6,698 bases of DNA, taken from NCBI GenBank assembly GCA_027310325.1, contig DAIDBB010000254.1:1-6698 (forward strand), given 5' to 3'. Below the pieces are notes generated by a model that saw nothing but the letters and a program-made list of their open reading frames with translations, did not search any database and was not told the origin of the DNA. Every line of letters starts with the position of its first letter. The first letter of the stretch is position 1. Source of the DNA: a bacterium. GTDB taxonomy: Bacteria > Desulfobacterota > GWC2-55-46. Position numbers and translations under genes: made by a program. Of this stretch, positions 1 to 6,665 are shown piece after piece.

Positions 1-2
1 AA

Positions 3-740
3 GTAAGGGAGCTTATAAAAAGCCGCAAGTGGTGCGGTATAGACCATATAATCGAGCGGGACAGGAACCTGGGGCTCGCGAACTCGATAATCTCCGGCGT
101 AACCGAACTCTGCGAAAAGTACGGCCGCGTCATAGTCATGGAAGACGACCTCCTGGTATCGAGGTATTTCCTGAGCTATCTTAACTCGGCCCTCGACCGC
201 TATGAAGGCGAAGAACAGGTTATGCAGATATCAGGCCACATCTTCCCGATAAAGGTCGAGGCCAAAATCGACGCGGTATTCCTCCCGTTTACTACATCAT
301 GGGGCTGGGCTACGTGGGCCCGCGCGTGGGCGCACTTCGACGGCGGGATGAAGGACTACCATAAGCTGGAAGATGACGCGGGGCTTAGAAAAAGGTTCGA
401 CCTCGGCGGCGCGTACCCGTACTTTCAAATGCTAAAGTCCCAGCATGAGGGGAGGATTGATTCGTGGGCGATACGCTGGTACTTGAGCGTGTTCATGCTC
501 AACGGACTTACGCTATTCCCTCGCAAGACCCTGGTCGAGAATACCGGATTTGACGGGAGCGGCACGCACGGCGGGCCTTCGGAGAAAAGTCTTACGGAGA
601 GGCTTACGGATTTTAACGTGGTGAATTTCCCGGAACATATCGAGGTGCCGGAAAGGGACTTCCGCGGCGTGCGGGATTTTCTGGGCAAACGGCGGGGATT
701 GGCCGGAACGCTTAGAGCTTTTCTTTCGAGGCTGGCGTAA
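3..740 (+). CDS. Glycosyltransferase, GNT-I-like/GT-A fold, 5'-truncated by window edge
   Basis: The reading frame is open from base 3 to the TAA at 738-740, so 245 residues are visible and the true start lies left of the window. The ATG at 138 is internal: the residues before it (NLGLANSIISGV, EKYGRVIVMEDD) are already good family sequence. The MEDD motif at visible residues 46-49 fits the DxD-like metal/nucleotide-sugar site of GT-A enzymes. Further on are SWGWATW (99-105) and an NTGFDGSGTH block (180-189), both of which I recall as hallmarks of a glycosyltransferase family common in polysaccharide clusters. The likely role is cytoplasmic transfer of a sugar from a nucleotide donor to a growing lipid-linked glycan; donor and acceptor cannot be read from the sequence. 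No membrane segment is visible. The stop overlaps the next start by one base (TAATG), which indicates translational coupling. Confidence 0.85.
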   Translation, partial: VRELIKSRKWCGIDHIIERDRNLGLANSIISGVTELCEKYGRVIVMEDDLLVSRYFLSYLNSALDRYEGEEQVMQISGHIFPIKVEAKIDAVFLPFTTSWGWATWARAWAHFDGGMKDYHKLEDDAGLRKRFDLGGAYPYFQMLKSQHEGRIDSWAIRWYLSVFMLNGLTLFPRKTLVENTGFDGSGTHGGPSEKSLTERLTDFNVVNFPEHIEVPERDFRGVRDFLGKRRGLAGTLRAFLSRLA

Positions 741-1561
741 TGAACGATGCGCGGTTGACATGGGAAGAGGCGGTATTATGGCTCAAGGCCCAGCCCGATC
801 AGGCGGAGCTTGTCCGCGCGTGCTTTTTCGACGACCCGCTCGTTGAAGCGGCGGAGCGCTATTACAGAAGCTCCGAGTGGATTGCCGTAAGTAAGTTCCT
901 TCCCGCAAAACCCGGCAGGGCCCTCGACCTGGGGGCCGGGCGGGGCATCTCCTCGTATGCCCTGGCGAAAGACGGCTGGCAGACCGTTGCCCTTGAGCCG
1001 GACAAAAGCGCGGTTGTCGGGGCGGGCGCGATACGTGAGCTTGCCAGGGAGGCCGGGCTGGATATCAGGGTCGAGGAGACGTGGGGCGAGAAGCTCCCTT
1101 TTGAAGACGGCTCCTTCGACCTCGTCCACGGCCGTCAGGTACTCCACCACGCGGGAAACTTGAAGATACTCTGCCGGGAGGCGGCAAGGGTGCTTAAAAG
1201 AGGCGGCTTTTTTATAGCCACGAGGGAACACGTGATAAGTAGAAAAGGGGACCTCGAAAGGTTCCACGAAAACCATCCCCTGCATAATCTATACGGCGGC
1301 GAGAACGCGTATCTCCTCGACGAATATATCTCGGCCATAAGCGGCGCCGGGTTCAAGCTCATGTACGTATTAAATCCATGCGAGTCGGACATAAACCTTT
1401 TTCCGGACACGGTCGAGAAGAGCAGGGCGCGTCTGGCCGGGTCGCTAAGGCTCCCGTGGCCGGGGCTTATACCGGATGTGATGCTCAAGTTTCTGGGCTG
1501 GAGAAGCGACGTGCCCGGGCGGCTCTATACTTTCGTGGGGACGAAGACCGATGGCGGATAG
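740..1561 (+). CDS. Class I SAM-dependent methyltransferase
   Basis: This is a complete 273-residue protein. The SAM-binding motif I is LDLGAGRG (residues 62-69), followed by the acidic residue at the end of strand 2 (ALEPD, E86) and a motif II/III region LPFEDGSFDLVHGRQVLHH (119-137). EAARVLKRGG (147-156) is the usual segment before strand 5. This is the Methyltransf_11/25-type Rossmann core. The roughly 60 N-terminal residues and the C-terminal third (HPLHNLYGGENAY, then a Pro/Trp-rich hydrophobic stretch near 237-254) lie outside the core and probably shape the acceptor site. The start at 740 is supported by a GAGG at 728-731 (8-base spacer) and by coupling to the preceding stop. By context it may O- or N-methylate a sugar or cap a glycan chain; the acceptor is inferred, not seen. 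It overlaps the next gene by 11 bases. Confidence 0.88.
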   Translation: MNDARLTWEEAVLWLKAQPDQAELVRACFFDDPLVEAAERYYRSSEWIAVSKFLPAKPGRALDLGAGRGISSYALAKDGWQTVALEPDKSAVVGAGAIRELAREAGLDIRVEETWGEKLPFEDGSFDLVHGRQVLHHAGNLKILCREAARVLKRGGFFIATREHVISRKGDLERFHENHPLHNLYGGENAYLLDEYISAISGAGFKLMYVLNPCESDINLFPDTVEKSRARLAGSLRLPWPGLIPDVMLKFLGWRSDVPGRLYTFVGTKTDGG

Positions 1562-2471
1562 AAAAGTCCTGATACTGGGCGGCCGGGGCTTTCTGGGCCG
1601 CCATGTAGCCCGCCTTTACGCCGGAGAGGGCTTTGAAGTCACGGGGCTCGGCCACGGCTTTTTTTCGGAAGAGGAAAAGCAAAGGTGGGGCGCGTCCTCG
1701 TGGCGCGAAGGCGACATTACGGCAGAAAACCTCAAGAAATACGGCGGCAGGCCCGACGTGATAGTGCACTGCGCAGGGAGCGGCTCGGTCGGGTTTTCGC
1801 TCCTCGACCCGCTGAATGACTTCCGCAGGACGGTCGAGAGCACGGTCCACGTCCTCGAATTCGCCAGGCTCTTTTCTCCGGGCTCCAGGGTGGTCTATCC
1901 GTCGAGCGCCGGGGTGTACGGGGCCGCGGCGAAGCTCCCCACGCCGGAAGAAAGCCCTTTGAGGCCGGTGTCGCCTTACGGGGTGCATAAGAAGATGGCC
2001 GAGGACCTCTGCCGCTCATACGCCGGGAGCTTCGGCGTAAAAGCGGCCATAGTCCGTCTCTTCTCCGTTTACGGGGCCGGGCTAAAAAAACAGCTCCTCT
2101 GGGACTCGTGCAGGAAGATAAGCAGGGGGGAGAAGGAGTTTTTCGGCACGGGCTCCGAGACGCGGGACTGGCTCCACGTGGAGGACGCCGCAAGGCTTCT
2201 TTTTATCGCCGGGGAAAGGGCGTCGGCCGATTGCCCCGTGGTAAACGGCGGCTCCGGCGCCGGCGTGGCGGTCAGGGAAGTCCTTTCCGAGGTCTTTCTG
2301 CGGTTCGACAGGAAGGACGCCCCGGTATTTACAGGTGCAGCGCGTCCCGGCGACCCGGCCGATTACGCTGCCGACATAAAAAAGGCCGCCGGATGGGGAT
2401 GGAGGCCCGAGATAGGCTGGCGCGAAGGGGTGGCAGGATACGTCGAGTGGTTCAGGAAGGAGGGGGCTTGA
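1551..2471 (+). CDS. NAD(P)-dependent sugar epimerase/dehydratase/reductase (extended SDR)
   Basis: This is a complete 306-residue protein, normal for extended short-chain dehydrogenases that act on nucleotide sugars. The N-terminal Rossmann motif is GGRGFLG (residues 10-16). PSSAGVYG (117-124) supplies the catalytic Ser, and the YxxxK pair is Y143/K147 in SPYGVHKK. RLFSVYGAG (169-177) and GTGSETRDWLHVEDAA (199-214) are the usual substrate-side segments of this superfamily. It likely converts an NDP-hexose (4-epimerization, or reduction of a 4-keto-6-deoxy intermediate) in the cytoplasm. I cannot assign the substrate: it lacks the VGGIGAN signature of the fucose synthase downstream and the GITGQDG signature of the dehydratase. 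A GGGGACG at 1537-1543 is a modest ribosome site. The start lies inside the methyltransferase gene (11-base overlap), and the stop overlaps the next gene by 4 bases. Confidence 0.85.
   Translation: MADRKVLILGGRGFLGRHVARLYAGEGFEVTGLGHGFFSEEEKQRWGASSWREGDITAENLKKYGGRPDVIVHCAGSGSVGFSLLDPLNDFRRTVESTVHVLEFARLFSPGSRVVYPSSAGVYGAAAKLPTPEESPLRPVSPYGVHKKMAEDLCRSYAGSFGVKAAIVRLFSVYGAGLKKQLLWDSCRKISRGEKEFFGTGSETRDWLHVEDAARLLFIAGERASADCPVVNGGSGAGVAVREVLSEVFLRFDRKDAPVFTGAARPGDPADYAADIKKAAGWGWRPEIGWREGVAGYVEWFRKEGA
2457..2463 (+). promoter_or_regulatory. Strong Shine-Dalgarno deciding a TTG start
   Basis: AAGGAGG, a nearly perfect anti-SD complement, ends four bases before the TTG at 2468. It sits inside the last codons of the upstream SDR gene. 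It identifies TTG as the probable start of the next glycosyltransferase, ahead of the in-frame GTG at 2447, which has only a weak AGGA upstream. Confidence 0.75.
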
Positions 2472-3646
2472 TAAGGGTCGGCTTCTTCATAAACTTCTCG
2501 GAAAAGACCTGGATCGGGGGCATAAATTACTACGAGAACCTCTTGAACGCGCTCTATTCCCTGAAAGACAGGTCTATCGAGCCGGTGATATTCACCGGCT
2601 CCAAGGCCGACCTTAACGCGTTCAGGGGTTTTCCTCCGGTCAAGATAGTCCGCACGAGGCTGCTTGACGCCTCCCTTACCGTCATCCGTAACGGGTACAA
2701 GCTGGTCTTTACGCACGACCTCTTTTTAAAACGCCTCCTCGCGAGGCACGGTATATCGCTTTACCACTCGATTACGGCGGACGGGAACGCGGGCGTGCCC
2801 GCGCTAGGCTGGATACCGGACTTCCAGCACAGGCGTCTGCCGGACTTCTTCACGGCTGAGGAAAGAAGGGCGCGCGACCAGGGCTATAAAAAGATATGCG
2901 ACTCAAGCGCGCTCGTCATCGTGAGCAGTTTTAGCGCGCTAAGTGACCTTAATGATTTCGCGCCGGAGGCGGTATCGAAGGCGCGGGTATTGCGGTTCGT
3001 CGCGGGCGTAAGCGAAAAGGAGACGCCCGGGGCCGGGGAACTGGAGAGGCGTTACGGGTTCAAGGCCCCGTACTTCCACGTCCCGAACCAGTTCTGGGCG
3101 CATAAGAACCACCGCGTGATAATCGACGCCCTAGGTCTACTTAAAAAGTCGGGGCGTAATACGCTGGTGCTCGCAACCGGCAACACCCACGACTACAGGC
3201 AGCCGGAATATTTTAATGAGCTTATGGCGTATGCCGGAGAATCGGGCGTGCTCGACAACTTCAAGCCGCTCGGCATTATTCCGCGCCCCGACGCCGTCGC
3301 CCTCATGAGGGGGTCGATTGCGCTCATAAACCCATCGCTCTTCGAGGGATGGAGCACGAGCGTCGAGGAGGCGAAATCGATGGGTAAGAGGATAATCCTG
3401 TCGGACATTCCCGTTCACAGGGAGCAGGACCCGCCGGGAGGGACATTCTTCGACCCCAAAGACCCGAAAGGGCTTGCCGAAGCCATGTGGGGGCTCGCAT
3501 CAAGACCCGACCCGGACGCTGAAAGGCTAAAGAGGGAAGCGGCGGAAAAGTTGCCGGGGCGGAGGAGCGAGTTCGCCCGGAGGTTCGAAGAGACAGTATT
3601 CGAAGCGTTAGGCAAAAAGGGCAGGGCCGAGGCGATAGGCGGCTAA
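2468..3646 (+). CDS. GT4-family (GT-B fold) glycosyltransferase, TTG start
   Basis: The frame stays open leftward to an ATG at 2108, but that would add 120 Arg/Gly-rich residues that only shadow the SDR gene. Starting at TTG 2468 gives 392 residues, typical for the family, beginning MIRVGFFINF, a normal first strand. The N-terminal domain has the GGIN loop (17-20). The C-terminal donor domain has HVPNQFWAHKNH (204-215, with the basic K213) and the EX7E signature (E293 and E301) in NPSLFEGWSTSVEEAKSMG. This fits a retaining glycosyltransferase of the Glycos_transf_1 type, working at the cytoplasmic face on a lipid-linked acceptor. Donor and linkage are unknown. It overlaps the preceding stop by 4 bases (TTGA) and is followed by a 16-base gap. 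Family assignment is firm; the exact start is probable. Confidence 0.88.
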   Translation: MIRVGFFINFSEKTWIGGINYYENLLNALYSLKDRSIEPVIFTGSKADLNAFRGFPPVKIVRTRLLDASLTVIRNGYKLVFTHDLFLKRLLARHGISLYHSITADGNAGVPALGWIPDFQHRRLPDFFTAEERRARDQGYKKICDSSALVIVSSFSALSDLNDFAPEAVSKARVLRFVAGVSEKETPGAGELERRYGFKAPYFHVPNQFWAHKNHRVIIDALGLLKKSGRNTLVLATGNTHDYRQPEYFNELMAYAGESGVLDNFKPLGIIPRPDAVALMRGSIALINPSLFEGWSTSVEEAKSMGKRIILSDIPVHREQDPPGGTFFDPKDPKGLAEAMWGLASRPDPDAERLKREAAEKLPGRRSEFARRFEETVFEALGKKGRAEAIGG

Positions 3647-3652
3647 GCCTTA

Positions 3653-3657
3653 TGGAG
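3653..3657 (+). promoter_or_regulatory. Ribosome binding site of GT2 gene
   Basis: TGGAG lies five bases before the ATG at 3663 in the short gap after the GT4 gene. An ATG at 3652 overlaps it but reads only four codons before TGA, so 3663 is the real start. Confidence 0.55.
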
Positions 3658-3662
3658 TTTAT

Positions 3663-4565
3663 ATGACCGTACCGGTAATCTCGGTTGTAACCCCTTCCTA
3701 CAACCAGGGGAGGTTCATCGACGAGACTATAAGAAGCGTCATCTCGCAGGAGGGGGACTTCTTTATCGAATACCTGATAATGGACGGCGGCTCTACCGAC
3801 GAGTCGGTAGATATCATAAAAAAGTACGACAGGCTCATAAAAGAAGGCAAGTGGCCCCTTAAATGCCGGGGCATAGAGTACCGGTGGGTAAGCGAGAGGG
3901 ACAGGGGGCAGGCCGACGCCGTGAACAAGGGGCTCAAGATAGCGAAAGGAGAGGTCCTCGGCTGGCTCAACTCCGACGACACGTATCTTCCCGGAGCGTT
4001 AGGAAAGGCGTTGAGGTATTTCGAGGGAAATAGCGACGTGATGATGGTCTACGGCGAAGGCTATCACATAGATGAAAGCGGCAGTATCATGGAAAGATAC
4101 CCTACCGAGCCATTTGACCGGGAGAAGTTCGCCCGCGTATGTTTCATCTGCCAGCCGACGGTTTTTTTTAGAAAAAGGGTCTTTAAAGAAGTCGGACCGC
4201 TCGACGCAGGGCTTCAGTATTGTATGGATTATGAATACTGGATGAGGATCTCGGAGAGGCTCAAGATAGGTTTCTTGCCGGAATATCTCGCCAACTCCAG
4301 GCTCTATCCAGAGACAAAGACGATGTCAAAACGCGTTGAGGCGTACCGGGAGGCGAAGGAGACGGTTAAGAAGCATTACGGGTTCGTGCCTGACTCATGG
4401 CGCTACGGCCATATATACTGGCGGGCCGAGAGATGGCTTGGGACCGATTCGGCAATCAAAAAAATGTGGTTATGGATATTCAGGAGGTTGCTCTTCATTT
4501 ACCCTAATATAAAGTCCAGGGGAAATCCCTCATGCAAGGGAGGCCGACATGGCCGATTTAAATGA
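3663..4565 (+). CDS. GT2-family (GT-A fold) glycosyltransferase
   Basis: This is a complete 300-residue protein. It opens with the GT2 nucleotide-binding strand ISVVTPSYNQ (6-15), then DGGSTD (41-46), a QADAVNKG helix (83-90), and the metal-binding DxD as NSDD (103-106). The acceptor-side motifs are CQPTVFFR (163-170) and CMDYEYW (187-193), where D189 is the probable catalytic-base region. The tail carries an aromatic/hydrophobic stretch (about 267-281, WLWIFRRLLFIY) that could sit against the membrane but is too short and too Arg-interrupted to call transmembrane. The last residues are basic and are encoded over the ribosome site and start of the fucose synthase gene (17-base overlap). Base composition is lower in GC than its neighbours (for example 24 of 60 at 4441-4500), which may mean separate acquisition. 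Donor sugar not determinable; GDP-fucose is only a contextual possibility. Confidence 0.92.
   Translation: MTVPVISVVTPSYNQGRFIDETIRSVISQEGDFFIEYLIMDGGSTDESVDIIKKYDRLIKEGKWPLKCRGIEYRWVSERDRGQADAVNKGLKIAKGEVLGWLNSDDTYLPGALGKALRYFEGNSDVMMVYGEGYHIDESGSIMERYPTEPFDREKFARVCFICQPTVFFRKRVFKEVGPLDAGLQYCMDYEYWMRISERLKIGFLPEYLANSRLYPETKTMSKRVEAYREAKETVKKHYGFVPDSWRYGHIYWRAERWLGTDSAIKKMWLWIFRRLLFIYPNIKSRGNPSCKGGRHGRFK
4537..4543 (+). promoter_or_regulatory. Shine-Dalgarno of fucose synthase gene, inside the GT2 gene
   Basis: AGGGAGG followed by a five-base spacer and the ATG at 4549. It lies within the coding end of the GT2 gene, so translation of the two genes is probably coupled. Confidence 0.7.
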
Positions 4566-5484
4566 CAAAAGAATAGTCGTCACCGGCGGGGCCGGGTTCC
4601 TCGGTTCTTTTGTCGTCGATAAGCTTAAGGAGAGGGGCTGTAAAGACATATTCGTCCCGAGGAGCATTGAATACGACTTCGTTGACCGCGAGGCGTGCAG
4701 GAGGCTCTATAAAGACGCGAAGCCCGATATCGTCATCCATCTTGCGGCCCGCGTCGGCGGCATAGGCGCGAACCGCGCAAACCCCGGAAGCTTCTTCTAC
4801 GATAACCTCATGATGGGCGTCCAATTGATAGAAGAGGGAAGGCTCTGGGGGCTTAAGAAGTTCGTCGCGCTCGGCACCATCTGCGCGTACCCGAAGTTCA
4901 CGCCCGTGCCCTTCAAGGAAGATAAACTCTGGGAAGGCTATCCCGAGGAGACGAACGCGCCCTACGGCCTCGCCAAGAAGATGCTCCTGGTGCAGTCGCA
5001 GGAGTATAGACTTCAGTACGGCTTCAACGGCATCTATCTACTTCCGGTCAACCTTTACGGCCCGAAGGACAACTTCGACCCGGAGTTTTCCCACGTCATA
5101 CCGGCGCTCATTAAAAAATGCTTCGACGCGATAAAGGACAAGTCGCAATCGATCACCGTCTGGGGGACCGGGAACGCCACAAGGGAGTTTTTGTACGTCG
5201 AGGACGCCGCCGAGGCCATAGTCCTTGCGACGGAAAGATACGACAAGGGTGAGCCCGTGAACCTCGGGGCGGGCTTCGAGATATCGATAAGGGACCTCGC
5301 CGCCCTCATCGCGGGGCTTACCGGCTTCAAAGGGGAGATAATCTGGGACACTGCAAAGCCCGACGGACAGCCCCGGAGGTGCCTCGATACCGGGAGGGCG
5401 CTTAAGGAGTTCGGCTTCAAGGCGAGGACAGGCTTTGAAGTTGGGCTTAAAAGGACGATCGAGTGGTACAGGAACAAGAGGTAA
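4549..5484 (+). CDS. fcl: GDP-L-fucose synthase (GDP-4-keto-6-deoxymannose 3,5-epimerase/4-reductase)
   Basis: This 311-residue protein is the usual length for the family. It should epimerize C3 and C5 of GDP-4-keto-6-deoxy-D-mannose and reduce C4 with NADPH to give GDP-L-fucose. Seen in the sequence: Rossmann motif TGGAGFLG (12-19); the family signature AARVGGIGANRANP (66-79); GTICAYPK (109-116); YGLAK, giving Y139 and K143; NLYGPKDNF (168-176); SHVIPAL with H182; and PDGQPRRCLD (271-280). By alignment from memory with the E. coli enzyme, C112 and H182 match the epimerization residues Cys109 and His179, and Y139/K143 match Tyr136/Lys140. The place of Ser107 is taken by T110, a change I recall in many bacterial relatives. 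The dehydratase that makes its substrate lies next downstream, which supports the call. Also known as wcaG. Confidence 0.95.
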   Translation: MADLNDKRIVVTGGAGFLGSFVVDKLKERGCKDIFVPRSIEYDFVDREACRRLYKDAKPDIVIHLAARVGGIGANRANPGSFFYDNLMMGVQLIEEGRLWGLKKFVALGTICAYPKFTPVPFKEDKLWEGYPEETNAPYGLAKKMLLVQSQEYRLQYGFNGIYLLPVNLYGPKDNFDPEFSHVIPALIKKCFDAIKDKSQSITVWGTGNATREFLYVEDAAEAIVLATERYDKGEPVNLGAGFEISIRDLAALIAGLTGFKGEIIWDTAKPDGQPRRCLDTGRALKEFGFKARTGFEVGLKRTIEWYRNKR

Positions 5485-5557
5485 TCCGGGATTTCACCGG
5501 TCCGTCCGGGTTTGTTAAAAATTTTCGAATACAAAGGTCGCGGGGAAAGGAGTTCAT
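5485..5557 (+). other. 73-base intergenic gap before gmd with a good ribosome site
   Basis: This is the longest gap in the window. It holds a TCCGGG direct repeat (5485-5490 and 5505-5510), a small palindrome ACCGGT (5496-5501), an A/T-rich patch (5511-5530), and the ribosome site AAAGGAG at 5546-5552, five bases before the gmd ATG. The CCGG pair (5497-5500 with 5506-5509) could form only a 4-bp stem. I see no convincing -35/-10 pair, so an internal promoter is possible but unproven. Confidence 0.5.
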
Positions 5558-6610
5558 ATGTCAAAAGAAAAGGCGTTGATAACGGGTATAACCGGGCAGG
5601 ACGGCTCATACCTCACCGAGTTCCTTCTCGCGAAAGGCTACGAGGTCCACGGCGTAATAAGGCGGTCGAGCACCTTTCATACCGAGAGGATCGAGCACCT
5701 CTACGTCGACCCCCATGAGAAGGGGTGCAGCCTCTTCCTCCATTACGGGAACCTTATCGACGGCACGGCCCTTAGAAGGATACTTGAGGAGACGGAGCCG
5801 GCCGAGGTATATAACCTGGGCGCGCAGTCCCACGTAAGGGTCTCGTTTGAGGAGGCCGAGTACACGGCGGACGTCGACGCCCTCGGCACCTTGAGGCTTT
5901 TGGAGGCCGTGAGGGACTATCAGAAGAGGAGAAGGAAGAAGGTCCGGTTCTACCAGGCCGGGTCTTCCGAGATGTTCGGAAAGGTGCGGGAAACACCCCA
6001 GCGCGAGACGACGCCCTTTTATCCGAGGTCCCCTTACGGGTGCGCCAAGGTCTACTCCCACTGGCAGACAGTGAACTACAGGGAGGCCTATGGGCTTTTC
6101 GCGTGCAACGGCATACTCTTTAACCACGAATCCCCGCGAAGGGGCGAGACCTTCGTCACGAGGAAGATAACGAGGGCGGCGGCACGGATAAAGCTCGGTC
6201 TTCAGGACAAGCTCTACCTCGGAAACCTCGACGCGAAGAGGGACTGGGGGTTCGCGGGCGACTACGTCGAGGCGATGTGGCTAATGCTCCAGCAGGACTC
6301 GCCCGACGACTACGTGATAGCGACCGGAGAGACGCACTCGGTAAAGGAGTTCCTCGAAGAGGCCTTCAAACGGCTCGGGCTCGACTGGGAAAGACACGTC
6401 GAGATAGACGAGAAATACCTGAGGCCCACCGAGGTCGATCTTCTCCTCGGAGACGCGTCAAAGGCGAAGAGCGTGCTCAAGTGGGAGCCGAAGGTAAGGT
6501 TCCATGAGCTAATAGGGATGATGATAGAGAGCGATATCGAGCTTGCGAGGCAGGAAAAGACCTTGAGGGACGCGGGCCACAATGTCGCAAAGCACAGGTG
6601 GCACAGGTAA
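5558..6610 (+). CDS. gmd: GDP-mannose 4,6-dehydratase
   Basis: This 350-residue protein matches the family length. It should convert GDP-D-mannose to GDP-4-keto-6-deoxy-D-mannose, the first committed step of GDP-L-fucose (and of GDP-rhamnose, GDP-talose and GDP-perosamine). Seen: the highly characteristic GITGQDGSYL (10-19); VIRRSSTF (33-40), whose Arg residues contact the NADP phosphate; YNLGAQSHV (85-93); AGSSEMFG (134-141), giving the S136/E138 pair; YxxxK as Y160/K164; NHESPRRGETFVTRKI (189-204); and RDWGFAGDYVEAMW (228-241). These positions sit four residues beyond E. coli Thr132/Glu134/Tyr156/Lys160, with Ser in place of the catalytic Thr. The C-terminus ends in a His/Arg-rich tail. The gene lies downstream of fcl with its own strong ribosome site. 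Identification is very firm from whole-length similarity. Confidence 0.97.
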   Translation: MSKEKALITGITGQDGSYLTEFLLAKGYEVHGVIRRSSTFHTERIEHLYVDPHEKGCSLFLHYGNLIDGTALRRILEETEPAEVYNLGAQSHVRVSFEEAEYTADVDALGTLRLLEAVRDYQKRRRKKVRFYQAGSSEMFGKVRETPQRETTPFYPRSPYGCAKVYSHWQTVNYREAYGLFACNGILFNHESPRRGETFVTRKITRAAARIKLGLQDKLYLGNLDAKRDWGFAGDYVEAMWLMLQQDSPDDYVIATGETHSVKEFLEEAFKRLGLDWERHVEIDEKYLRPTEVDLLLGDASKAKSVLKWEPKVRFHELIGMMIESDIELARQEKTLRDAGHNVAKHRWHR

Positions 6611-6665
6611 GGCATGAAAAGATGACGGGTTTGAGTATGAATAATTTATTGAACCGGCATTTGGA
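6611..6665 (+). other. Short AT-rich gap after gmd
   Basis: Bases 6611-6698 have 33 G/C of 88, much poorer than the preceding gene. The gap contains a 15-codon reading frame (6622-6669) whose stop overlaps the ATG at 6666 as ATGA. It has no clear ribosome site, so I treat it as non-coding or possibly a leader. No hairpin terminator is visible; transcription may run on. Confidence 0.35.

Noticed and set aside
776..1285. 169-codon minus-strand reading frame opposite the methyltransferase, and similar long antisense frames at 1485-1988 and 5606-6127
   Set aside because: They lie fully antisense to genes with clear family motifs in GC-rich DNA, where such open frames arise by chance; their translations show no recognisable domain.
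2108..2467. 120-residue N-terminal extension of the GT4 protein
   Set aside because: It is Arg/Gly-rich off-frame sequence under the SDR gene, and a much better start with a strong ribosome site exists at 2468.
5485..5530. Possible intrinsic terminator between fcl and gmd (CCGG...CCGG followed by a T-containing tract)
   Set aside because: The stem is only 4 bp and the following stretch is mixed A/T rather than a run of T, so it does not meet the usual form of a terminator.
5512..5535. Possible sigma-70 promoter before gmd (TTGTTA with TACAAA)
   Set aside because: The boxes are 12 bases apart and the -10 match is weak; no pair with normal spacing was found.
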